Source: an uncultured Campylobacter sp. | GTDB lineage: Bacteria; Campylobacterota; Campylobacteria; Campylobacterales; Campylobacteraceae | Assembly (NCBI RefSeq): GCF_938045345.1 | Contig: NZ_CALIMS010000050.1 | Coordinates: 1-59,793 of the forward strand | DNA length: 59,793 nt | Direction: 5' to 3' | Shown: piece by piece, positions 17,088-24,611 of the stretch | Layout of the letters: every line of letters starts with the position of its first letter | How positions within the stretch are numbered: the first letter of the stretch is position 1 | Notes under the pieces: model-generated | What the model was told of the DNA's origin: nothing | What the model saw: the letters and a program-made list of their open reading frames with translations, nothing else | Databases searched by the model: none | Position numbers and translations under genes: made by a program

Positions 17088-18395
17088 TCATTTTGTTTTA
17101 AAATAGCGGAATTTCAGGCTATTTCTTAAATTTTTTAGCGGAAGTTTGAAAATCGCGACGATTAGCGAGCGCCCTTTGTCGTTTTTAAGATCTACTTGCG
17201 CGCCCATCGCTTGAGCAGCATTTTTGGCTAAAAATAGCCCGAGTCCGGCTCCCGGTTTGCCGCCATAGCGCTTAAAAGGGGCGAAATAATCGATCTCTTC
17301 GTTAAGCGGCTCGCCCTTATTTGCGACCCGCACGATGAAATTTCCGTCCGAAATTTCGCTCTCGATCAGTACCTTTTCGCCGTCCGGAGAAAATTTTATG
17401 GCGTTTTGGATAAAATTTTGAATCACGTGCATAAAAAGGCTTTTCTGCACCGAAATTTCAAGCTGTTCAGGCTTAAGATCCATCGTCAAGTCCTTGCCTG
17501 CCGTACGCGCTAAAATTTTAAAGCCTACGCATAGCTCCCGTAGATACGCGATCATATCGGTCTGCTCAGGCGCCTCAAACTGTGCCCCCTCCTGCCGCCC
17601 GATCTCTAGGATGGAGCTGATCATTTTATTCATATTATCGATCGAATCGTTGTTATTTTTAAGCGCCTCGATATATTTCTCGCTCTCGCGCGGCTTAAGA
17701 AGCGTAACTTCGTTTTTGGTTTTCATAACCGCAAGTGGAGTCTTAAGCTCGTGCGCGATGCCGATAAAAAGCTCTTTTTGATACAAAATGAAGGTCTCGA
17801 TACGCTCAAGTAGGCGGTTAATGCTGTTTGAAAGCGGGCTAAATTCACTTGGAATTTCCGCTGCGTCGATCGGCTTTAGAAATTTTTCATCCACCGAAGC
17901 GAGCCTTTGGCTGATCAGCTTAATCGGCATCAACAGCATGCGAGAAAGAAACATCGCGTAAAATACCACCAAAAATATCATCGTCAAATTTACCAAAATG
18001 ATGTCGATGAGTATTTGATTTACGATGTTTGCATAGACGCTCACGTCTGCTTTGATGCTTAAAATTTTATCCTTACCATAAGGGTAGTGCAGCTGTAAAT
18101 AGCTCCTGCCGCCCTCGGAACTTTCGATAAATTTAGGCTTATTGATACTTTCGTTTTCGATGATTTTGCTCTCGTATTCGCCCGGCGTGTTTTGCAAAAA
18201 AGATGAAATTTTCTCAGGCGTCACGGAGGCGTCTACGATTTTTTGTGCTCTTTGGATTAAATTTTGAACGGGAGTTTCGAAGATGGTAATTCTCATATAA
18301 TTATAGAGCATTACCGAAAAAATGACAATTAGCATCAACGAAGCGGATGCTAATTGTATTACAAAGCGGACTCTTAGGCTTTTTGTGGAAAGCAA
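17088..18395 (-). CDS. Sensor histidine kinase paired with CosR-like regulator
   Basis: A 435-aa membrane kinase. TM1 is at about 13-32, a ~95-residue periplasmic sensor at 33-126, TM2 at 127-151, then a HAMP-like linker. The H-box is GIAHELKTPLAVMK (His215), the N-box NFIQNAIKF, and the ATP lid GAGLGLFLAKN. The only upstream start is a TTG overlapping the regulator's 3' end by 22 bases, so translation is coupled. It should phosphorylate the regulator just upstream. From memory, C. jejuni has no kinase at this position (fdxB abuts the orphan regulator cosR). The signal sensed is unknown. Confidence 0.9.
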   Translation of the reverse strand: MLSTKSLRVRFVIQLASASLMLIVIFSVMLYNYMRITIFETPVQNLIQRAQKIVDASVTPEKISSFLQNTPGEYESKIIENESINKPKFIESSEGGRSYLQLHYPYGKDKILSIKADVSVYANIVNQILIDIILVNLTMIFLVVFYAMFLSRMLLMPIKLISQRLASVDEKFLKPIDAAEIPSEFSPLSNSINRLLERIETFILYQKELFIGIAHELKTPLAVMKTKNEVTLLKPRESEKYIEALKNNNDSIDNMNKMISSILEIGRQEGAQFEAPEQTDMIAYLRELCVGFKILARTAGKDLTMDLKPEQLEISVQKSLFMHVIQNFIQNAIKFSPDGEKVLIESEISDGNFIVRVANKGEPLNEEIDYFAPFKRYGGKPGAGLGLFLAKNAAQAMGAQVDLKNDKGRSLIVAIFKLPLKNLRNSLKFRYFKTK

Positions 18396-19045
18396 AATCT
18401 ATATCCGCGTCTGCGAACGGTCTCGATCGTAGAGATATTTAGAGGCTTATCCATTTTCTGGCGGATTTGATTGATCGCTACTTCAATGACGTTTGGCGTA
18501 ACAAGCTCGGGCTCCTCCCAGATGGCGTCTAGCAGCTGCTCTTTGCTTACGATCTGATCGCTGTGGCGCGCTAGGTGCGTTAGAACCTCAAACGGCTTGC
18601 CCTTAAGCTCGATCTCTTGGCCTAAATAAGTAATTTTTTCCTCATCAGGATCAATGATTAGATCGTCGATCTTGATGATATTTGAGCCACCGAAGCGAAG
18701 TCTAGCCTCAAGGCGCGCTACTAAAACATCAAAGTCGAAAGGTTTTTTGATAAAATCGTCCGCGCCCGCGCGAAGTGCTTTGATCTCGCTTTCTTTATCG
18801 TCTTTTGCAGATAGCACGACGACAGAGGTGCGCGCGGATTTTTGCTTAACTAATGCGATGAGATCGATGCCGTTACCGTCAGCTAGCATCCAATCGGTTA
18901 GCACCAAATCATAATTTCTAATGCCGATATAATACTCTGCGTCCTTAAAACTCTCGGAAGTATCCGTCTGATAGCCGAACTCCATCAAGCCCTCCGCTAT
19001 CGTCTTGTTTAAAGTCACCTCGTCCTCGACTATTAAAATTCTCAT
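18374..19045 (-). CDS. cosR: OmpR-family response regulator, CosR/HsrA-like
   Basis: A 223-aa regulator. The receiver has the acidic pair E7-D8, a canonical phospho-acceptor D51 (LVLTDWML), S79 and K101. The winged-helix domain (about 125-223) contains ELKGKPFEVLTHLARH, SKEQLLDAIWEEPELVTPNVIEVAINQIRQKMDKP and VRRRGYRFCFP. This is nearly the text I remember for Helicobacter HsrA (HP1043) and Campylobacter CosR, essential orphan regulators of oxidative-stress and metabolic genes. In those the phospho-acceptor is replaced (Asn51 in CosR, as I recall). Here it is Asp and a kinase is adjacent. The fdxB and folB neighbours match the cosR locus. The symbol is by homology. Confidence 0.85.
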   Translation of the reverse strand: MRILIVEDEVTLNKTIAEGLMEFGYQTDTSESFKDAEYYIGIRNYDLVLTDWMLADGNGIDLIALVKQKSARTSVVVLSAKDDKESEIKALRAGADDFIKKPFDFDVLVARLEARLRFGGSNIIKIDDLIIDPDEEKITYLGQEIELKGKPFEVLTHLARHSDQIVSKEQLLDAIWEEPELVTPNVIEVAINQIRQKMDKPLNISTIETVRRRGYRFCFPQKA

Positions 19046-19121
19046 TTAATTTCCTTGCCTTAAAATTTTGCGGCGATTTTAACATATTTTAAGCAAAATT
19101 TCAAGATTTTTTAAAGAAATT

Positions 19122-19439
19122 TTAAAATTTTATCTCTATTTCCGCGCCGACGCTCGCGTCTTGTAAAATTTCGGGCTTTAAAATTTTCATATAAAAATAA
19201 TCCATCGATCGAAATTTTGAGTGAAACTCCTGCGCGAAGTATTTTAGCGCGTCCTCTACGAGGCGAAATTTTTTCTCGCGGAACTCCGCTTTGATATATT
19301 CGCAAACCCGCGCATAGTCGATAAATTCCTCCGCTCCGAACTTCGCCCACACCCAGACGCGCTGCTCGCGCTTGCGCTCAAAATCCAGCGTCCCGATTAT
19401 CGCGCCAAATTCCAGCTTTTCGATTAAAATTTTAATCAT
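19122..19439 (-). CDS. folB: Dihydroneopterin aldolase-like protein
   Basis: A 105-aa protein of FolB type: N-terminal IKILIEKLEFGAIIGTLDFERKREQRVWV, then a helix with DYARVCEYIKAEF, LVEDALKYFAQEF, and a C-terminal strand. FolB converts dihydroneopterin to hydroxymethyl-dihydropterin in folate synthesis. It is shorter than E. coli FolB (~120 aa), and active-site residues (E near 21, Y near 43, E near 62) appear kept. Its ATG overlaps the plsY stop by four bases. Confidence 0.8.
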   Translation of the reverse strand: MIKILIEKLEFGAIIGTLDFERKREQRVWVWAKFGAEEFIDYARVCEYIKAEFREKKFRLVEDALKYFAQEFHSKFRSMDYFYMKILKPEILQDASVGAEIEIKF

Positions 19440-20179
19440 ACTACGCGCTTTTCCTCGCCCTTAAGCAGCCTGGCGATATTCGGCGCGTGTTTGTAAAATA
19501 CGATGAAAACTATCAGAAAGATCGGCGCATGAGTGTTGATTGCTGGCATCTGCGGATGGATCACGTAGCTTGCTACGACTAGCGCAAGCGCCGCTGCAAG
19601 CGAGGCTACGGATGAAATTTTAACCGTCTTGCCGACCACGAACCAAACGGCAAGCGCAATAACAATCTCGATAGGAATAAAGCAAGCAAGCACGCCGGCT
19701 CCCGTCGCAATGCCCTTGCCGCCGTTAAATTTCAGATACGGGCTGAAGCAATGCCCAAGTACTGCAAAGACAGCCATGCTCCATAGCACGTTTTCATCAA
19801 AGCCTAAAGCCCGCGCGATCAGTATCGGCAGGATGCCCTTTAGCGCGTCGCAGGCGACGGTGAGGATCGCGAGCTTTTTTGCTTTTTGCGGATCGCGAGT
19901 TTTTAAGACGCGAAGGACGTTGGTGGCACCTATGGAGCCACTGCCCTCACTTTTGATATCCACGCCGCCTAGGTATCTGCCGATCAAAAGCCCAAAGGGG
20001 ATCGCAGCGATCAGATACGCAGCAAAGTAGCACCAAAAATTCGGCGCCGTAAATGTCCTATATAAAATTCCAAGAATTCCGCTTCCTAGAATTCCATGCT
20101 CGTCTCCTAGAAAATATTTTGAGCTCGGATCGCAGAGTGCGGCGTATATGATATTTAAAATTTCACTAAGTTTATCCAT
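19436..20179 (-). CDS. plsY: Acyl-phosphate:glycerol-3-phosphate acyltransferase PlsY
   Basis: A 247-aa inner-membrane enzyme that acylates glycerol-3-phosphate from acyl-phosphate, the product of PlsX (encoded at 29436). Diagnostic motifs are SGSIGATNVLR, GHCFSPYLKFNGGKGIATG and the late membrane segments ending in FYKHAPNIARLLKGEE. PlsY is usually ~200 aa. This one has ~45 extra N-terminal residues (amphipathic, before the first core helix CYFAAYLIAAIPFG). No internal Met gives a shorter start in a good place, so the extension may be real. It is translationally coupled to folB. Confidence 0.93.
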   Translation of the reverse strand: MDKLSEILNIIYAALCDPSSKYFLGDEHGILGSGILGILYRTFTAPNFWCYFAAYLIAAIPFGLLIGRYLGGVDIKSEGSGSIGATNVLRVLKTRDPQKAKKLAILTVACDALKGILPILIARALGFDENVLWSMAVFAVLGHCFSPYLKFNGGKGIATGAGVLACFIPIEIVIALAVWFVVGKTVKISSVASLAAALALVVASYVIHPQMPAINTHAPIFLIVFIVFYKHAPNIARLLKGEEKRVV

Positions 20180-20191
20180 AAAATTCTCCCT

Positions 20192-22483
20192 TTAACTCTT
20201 CCAAAGCAGTGAAATTTTCTCGTCGTAGATGTCGGTTTTCTTCGGCGAAATTTCTTTCGTTTCGAGTTTAATATTTTTCAGATCCAGGCTCTGTTTTAGC
20301 GCGTCCACTTCAGCCTCAAATTTCTGTGTGAGCACCTCCAGCTCCTCTTGCAGCGCGCTTAGGCTGTTTTGTGCATTTTTGGCTTCGCTTCGTTCGTTTA
20401 AAATTTTATGCGCGCTCTTGGCGCCGCTGATCGCTTTGGAGATATTGCTAGCGCTGCGCGAGCGGCCTAAAAACGCGCCTAAGATCGCTCCGCCTATGTT
20501 TAGCGCCGCATCCACCCCGCGACTTAGCACGTCGCCCTTTTCCTTTTCATACTTTTCGCTAGCGCGCGAAATTTTATCCTCAAGGCGCACCTTTTCCTTT
20601 TCAAATTTAGCCGCGATCTCGTCGGTTTTGGCCTCTAAAATTTCGTTCGCCTTATCGCTTAGGCGCACAAAAAACTCCTCCCTGCTCTCGCCCGGTTTTG
20701 AGAGCAGATCAAGCGCGCTAAAAAGTTCTAACTTTTCATTGCGATATAGCCACTCCTTAAAGCTTTTAAGCTGAGCGTTTAAATTTTTTGCTCCCGCGAT
20801 GAAGCTAGGAAGCGCGCTGTAGAGCGAGCCAGCTTGCTCCTGTGCGCTTAAATTTGCAACCTCTCGCGTGCTGGCCTCACCCCAATCGATTTCGCCCCCG
20901 TCCGAAAGCGAAAGCAAAAAGGAGCGCTGCTGCGTAAAATCGACTCCCTTGTCGCAAAATCGCATCTTCGCGCTTGCATACAGATACGGGCTTAGCTCAA
21001 GGCTCGCGCCGTAGCTGTAAAGCTGCGAAATTTCAGCAGAAACTACGGGTTTGGCGGCACCAGCGGATTTGACGCCTTGAGCGGCGCCCGACACGGACGA
21101 AATTTCAGTCTTTTTGTCTTTCATTAAATTTGAAATTTGCTCGTTGCTTAAAGGGCCTTTTAGATAGCTTAGCGCAAAACGCGTCTCGATCACTCGCAGC
21201 ACGTCCTCGTTGATGTTTTTTACCAAAAAGCTTCGCTTTTTGAGGTTTGAAATTTTCTCCATCAGCACGCTTTTGTCGATCGGATTTGAGCCGATGCCGC
21301 TTAGGCCGCTGATGACGCGCTCTTTATCCTGCGCGGTCTGCAAGCGCCCGATAAACCACGTACCGATATTGCTAAGCCCCTTATAATCGAGATCGACCGG
21401 GTTTTGCGTCGATAATACGCAGCCAAGTCCGAACGCGCGAGCCTGCTTTAGCAGCGTAAGCATCGGGGTTTTGCTCGGCGGATTGCCGTTTGGCGGAAAA
21501 AAGCCGTAAATTTCATCCATATAAAGCACGGCGCGCAAGGAACTCGTGCCGCTGGTGGTGCGCATCCATTTGATCATCTCGCCCAAAAGTAGCGTGACGA
21601 AAAACATCCTCTCATCGTCGTTTAGATGCGCGATGGAAAATATATTCGCCCTCGCTCTGCCGTTTTCATCAAAGAGCATCTTAGCGATATTTAGCCGCTC
21701 GCCCTCGCACCAAAGCTTAAAGCTCGGGCTTGCGATGAGCGCGTTAATCTTCATCGCAAGCGCCATTCGCTTATCGCTCGGGAAAAAGGTATTAACGTCG
21801 AAAACGCCGATTTTATCGAATGGCGGGTTGCCGATCTGCGCGATGAGATCCACTACGCTCACCCCCTCGCCCCTACCGAAATGATAAGACAAAATTTGGC
21901 TGATCAGCAAAAATTCCGGCGAGCTTAGATTGTCGCTGCTAATCCCTGCCAGGCTTAGCACGCTAGTGGCGATACCGCCGATATAGTTGTTCAGATCCTC
22001 TTCGTTTAAGCCCTTCGGCGCTTCAAAGTCGCTTAGCAGGCTAATTCCAAGGCCTGCGCTTGATTTGGGCGTATAAATTCTAAAATCAGCGCTGTTTTTC
22101 AGAAGCTGTACTCGCGCCAGATCTTGATATGAGCCCTCGATACCTTCGCGCCAAGCAGTTGCCGTCTGTTCTGCGTACTCGCGCACGCTAAGACCTTTGT
22201 TTTGCGCCTCGGCCTCGTCGATATAGGGCTCAAAATCTTCAGCCCTCATCTGCGGAAAGGTAAGAGCTAAATTTGTCAGATCGCCTTTCGGATCGATGAT
22301 GATGGATGGGATATTATCGATCGCGGCTTCCTCTAGCAGTGTGATGCCAAGTCCCGTTTTACCGCTGCCGGTCATTCCGATGATAAGCGCGTGGGTCGTC
22401 AGATCCTTGTTTTTATACAAAAACGGCTCGCTGTTTTCGAGCCCCAGATAAAAAAGCTTTAAATTTTCTTGAAGCGTTTTCAT
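20192..22483 (-). CDS. HerA-like ATPase (DUF853)
   Basis: A 763-aa P-loop ATPase. Walker A is MTGSGKTG near residue 38, Walker B is VLYMDEIYGFF near residue 320, with ALSTQNPVDLDYKGLSNIGTWFIGRLQT in the sensor region. The last ~200 residues are charged, Lys/Glu-rich coiled coil surrounding a Gly/Ala-rich segment (GVDAALNIGGAILGAFLG) that may touch membrane. DUF853 proteins are HerA/FtsK-superfamily members, often called bipolar helicases, with no settled role. It is transcribed from a divergent region shared with the metF-like gene and lies 12 bases before plsY. Confidence 0.88.
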   Translation of the reverse strand: MKTLQENLKLFYLGLENSEPFLYKNKDLTTHALIIGMTGSGKTGLGITLLEEAAIDNIPSIIIDPKGDLTNLALTFPQMRAEDFEPYIDEAEAQNKGLSVREYAEQTATAWREGIEGSYQDLARVQLLKNSADFRIYTPKSSAGLGISLLSDFEAPKGLNEEDLNNYIGGIATSVLSLAGISSDNLSSPEFLLISQILSYHFGRGEGVSVVDLIAQIGNPPFDKIGVFDVNTFFPSDKRMALAMKINALIASPSFKLWCEGERLNIAKMLFDENGRARANIFSIAHLNDDERMFFVTLLLGEMIKWMRTTSGTSSLRAVLYMDEIYGFFPPNGNPPSKTPMLTLLKQARAFGLGCVLSTQNPVDLDYKGLSNIGTWFIGRLQTAQDKERVISGLSGIGSNPIDKSVLMEKISNLKKRSFLVKNINEDVLRVIETRFALSYLKGPLSNEQISNLMKDKKTEISSVSGAAQGVKSAGAAKPVVSAEISQLYSYGASLELSPYLYASAKMRFCDKGVDFTQQRSFLLSLSDGGEIDWGEASTREVANLSAQEQAGSLYSALPSFIAGAKNLNAQLKSFKEWLYRNEKLELFSALDLLSKPGESREEFFVRLSDKANEILEAKTDEIAAKFEKEKVRLEDKISRASEKYEKEKGDVLSRGVDAALNIGGAILGAFLGRSRSASNISKAISGAKSAHKILNERSEAKNAQNSLSALQEELEVLTQKFEAEVDALKQSLDLKNIKLETKEISPKKTDIYDEKISLLWKS

Positions 22484-22513
22484 TGCGTTCCTTAAATTTG
22501 CAATTTGCTCGGC

Positions 22514-22519
22514 ATTATA
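22514..22519 (-). promoter_or_regulatory. Putative -10 box for the HerA-like gene
   Basis: The minus strand reads GATATAATGCCGAG, a perfect TATAAT about 30 bases upstream of the ATG at 22483. Confidence 0.45.
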
Positions 22520-22577
22520 TCATTTAAATTTTTAAATTTAAATTTGCTAAAATGCGCAAAAAATCAAGGAATGGCAA

Positions 22578-23501
22578 GTGTTAAAAGAAAAAATTAGAAA
22601 CGGAAAAAGCGGAATTTTGCTCTATGGCATCGTTCCGCCTAAAATCACGTCCTCTCAAGACGAGCTCGAGCGCCTAGGTACGGCGTGGTCGCAGCGCCTA
22701 GGCGAATGTGAATGCGACGGCATCGTCATCTACGATCTACAAGATGAAAGCGCACGCACGAAAGATGAGCGGACCTTCCCTTTTGTGCATACGATCGATC
22801 CTGCGCGCTACTACACGCAGTATCTACACACCGATAAAGAAGCGATCATCTATCGCGCGGTAGGCAAATACGACGAGGCGGAATTTTGCGAAATTCTAAG
22901 ACATGCCGCAAGCGGGCTGGGTGTTTTCGTGGGGGCGAGCTCTAAAAACGAAGAATGCAAGCTGCATCTAAGCCGCGCCTATGAGATCAAGCGACTCGTG
23001 GCGCCGCATCTTTGTCTAGGCGGCATCTGCATTCCTGAACGCCATGAAAAGAGCCGCGACGAGCACCTAAAAATCGCGGAGAAGACTGCGGACGGGTGCG
23101 AATTTTTTATCACTCAGGCGGTTTATAATGTGCAAAATGCCAAAGATTTCATCGACGATTACGCCACTTTGGAGTGCAAAAAGGTACCGATAATCTTTAC
23201 TTTCACGCCGTGCGGTAGCCTAAAGACGCTTGAGTTTATGAAATGGCTTGGCATCTCGGTGCCCGATTTTTTGCAGCAACGGCTGCAAAGCAGCGTCGAT
23301 ATTTTGCAAAGTTCAACAGCGCTGTGCGCAGAGATGTTTGATTTCATCTATAAATACGCCCTCGCAAAAGGCGTAAGCGTAGGCGCAAACGTCGAGAGTG
23401 TCAGCACCCGCCGCGTCGAAATCGAAGCCTCGCTCAGATTACTAAAAGAGATCAGAAAAATTATCCTTAAGCACGAGAATTTGGGATTTTACGTTATTTA
23501 A
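22578..23501 (+). CDS. Methylenetetrahydrofolate reductase-family protein
   Basis: A 307-aa TIM-barrel protein of MetF type. The N-terminal VPPKITSS strand has SRL-like context, and DGIVIYDLQDES, a GVFVGASS segment, CLGGICIPERH near residue 148 and EFFITQAVYN near residue 180 follow. MetF makes methyl-THF for methionine synthesis. The sequence diverges from classical MetF (no clear N-terminal Glu catalytic motif), so another member is possible. Start: a GTG seven bases after AAGGA. A nearby ATG at 22571 is out of frame and abuts the ribosome site. Confidence 0.75.
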   Translation: MLKEKIRNGKSGILLYGIVPPKITSSQDELERLGTAWSQRLGECECDGIVIYDLQDESARTKDERTFPFVHTIDPARYYTQYLHTDKEAIIYRAVGKYDEAEFCEILRHAASGLGVFVGASSKNEECKLHLSRAYEIKRLVAPHLCLGGICIPERHEKSRDEHLKIAEKTADGCEFFITQAVYNVQNAKDFIDDYATLECKKVPIIFTFTPCGSLKTLEFMKWLGISVPDFLQQRLQSSVDILQSSTALCAEMFDFIYKYALAKGVSVGANVESVSTRRVEIEASLRLLKEIRKIILKHENLGFYVI

Positions 23502-23809
23502 AATTTTAAACCGAGCGCACGAGTAAAACGCGATATCCACTAAAATTTTAAATCCTCACAAGATAAAATTTTAAGTTTTGAAATTATGAAACAGAATTTT
23601 TATTTGCTGTGTTATATAAATACAAATTTATGCTTTTGATGCTGAGTTTTAGCGATCACTATAATAAAATTTGAATCAGGTCTTTAGAATTTAAATGCGC
23701 CTGAAGCGCGATTGTAATGTTCGTTAAAATCCACGCTGCAAGCGCAAAGATGCCCGCGAAATAGCTTTTTAATAAATTTCGCAAAGACAGAGCTGCGTAA
23801 AATTCTGCG
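23502..23809. other. Non-coding spacer after the metF-like gene
   Basis: About 300 A+T-rich bases between convergent genes with no supported feature. A segment at about 23576-23598 (TTTTGAAATTATGAAACAGAATTT) resembles 58673-58695, too short to call a repeat family. Confidence 0.5.
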
Positions 23810-24448
23810 CTATTTTACCTTGCGTTTTAACGCAGGCGTGCCCATCTCAACAAGCGTAGCGTTCGATTTCGTAAAATATTCGCTCCAAAACGCGCTTAAA
23901 GAATTTAGAATCTGAGGACTTACATAGCTTTTTTTGCCTTCGCTAAGCCCTGCGCCTACGATATAAATTTTTGCGCCCGTAAAATCTGTAAAAAGATCAT
24001 TCTTTTCTAAAATTCCAAGCTCCTTTTTGCCGTCGATCAAGCGAGGTGCGCCTTTAGTATAAAAGCTCGTCACAGAGGAATTCTCTAGCATATCCGAAGC
24101 TAAAATTACGATCTTGCTTTTCGCTTCACGCGGCTCAATAGAATTTGCCGCAAAATCCTTGAGCGCATAAAAAATATCTGACTTAGCGACTTGATCACCT
24201 TCCTTTAAAAACGCTTCATTTATCTTTTCGCTCATAGTTTTTTTGACGAAGCTCACCTGATCTTTTAAACATTTATCAAATTTGGCAAGGGTGTTTTTAT
24301 TCAGATCATATCGCTCATCATCACTTAGAGGCGTATCTAGCGCGAAATCAAACATTACTTCGTTATACCGTCCTTGCAAAAAAGCGGAAAATTTTGCCAC
24401 GAAAACGTAATTTCCAGCCTGCGCAAATCTCAGAGCATTATTTACCAC
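23810..24448 (-). CDS. vWA-like secreted protein, main part (after in-frame stop)
   Basis: 212 codons from a GTG at 24448. The codon just before it is a TAA (24449-24451), and upstream of that the same frame stays open to an ATG at 24610 that has a signal peptide. So this is the body of a ~266-codon gene broken by one stop. Features: VFVAKFSAFLQG, a C-x-x-Q segment, IVILASDMLENSS (like the second acidic strand of von Willebrand A folds), then KIYIVGAGLSEG and a C-terminal SAFWSEYFTKSNATLVEMG. Without the N-terminal part it would lack its signal. It is the last gene of an A+T-rich three-gene cassette. Function unknown. Confidence 0.65.
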   Translation of the reverse strand: MVNNALRFAQAGNYVFVAKFSAFLQGRYNEVMFDFALDTPLSDDERYDLNKNTLAKFDKCLKDQVSFVKKTMSEKINEAFLKEGDQVAKSDIFYALKDFAANSIEPREAKSKIVILASDMLENSSVTSFYTKGAPRLIDGKKELGILEKNDLFTDFTGAKIYIVGAGLSEGKKSYVSPQILNSLSAFWSEYFTKSNATLVEMGTPALKRKVK

Positions 24449-24610
24449 TTACTCTTTTAACGGCTCGTTAAAAGGCGTTGTCTCATCTATCAAAACAAAA
24501 ACCGCTTCATTAATCTCACTCTTTTTTTCGATCTTATTGATCTCATAGCAGTTAGGTAGCGCAAACGCCACAGCACAAATCATGGCGCAAAATAATAGAA
24601 TTTTCCTCAT
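24449..24610 (-). CDS. N-terminal fragment of vWA-like protein: signal peptide, 53 codons then TAA
   Basis: ATG at 24610 with a strong GGAGGATTAAG ribosome site just behind the preceding gene. It encodes a Sec signal (MRKILLFCAMICAVAFALPNC) and then NEAVFVLIDETTPFNEPLKE, where VLIDETTPF looks like the first vWA strand and metal-site loop. TAA follows at 24451-24449, and the frame continues without shift in the 23810-24448 gene. Interpretations: a nonsense mutation (pseudogene), readthrough or restart at the adjacent GTG, or a sequencing error. Confidence 0.7.
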   Translation of the reverse strand: MRKILLFCAMICAVAFALPNCYEINKIEKKSEINEAVFVLIDETTPFNEPLKE

Positions 24611-24611
24611 C

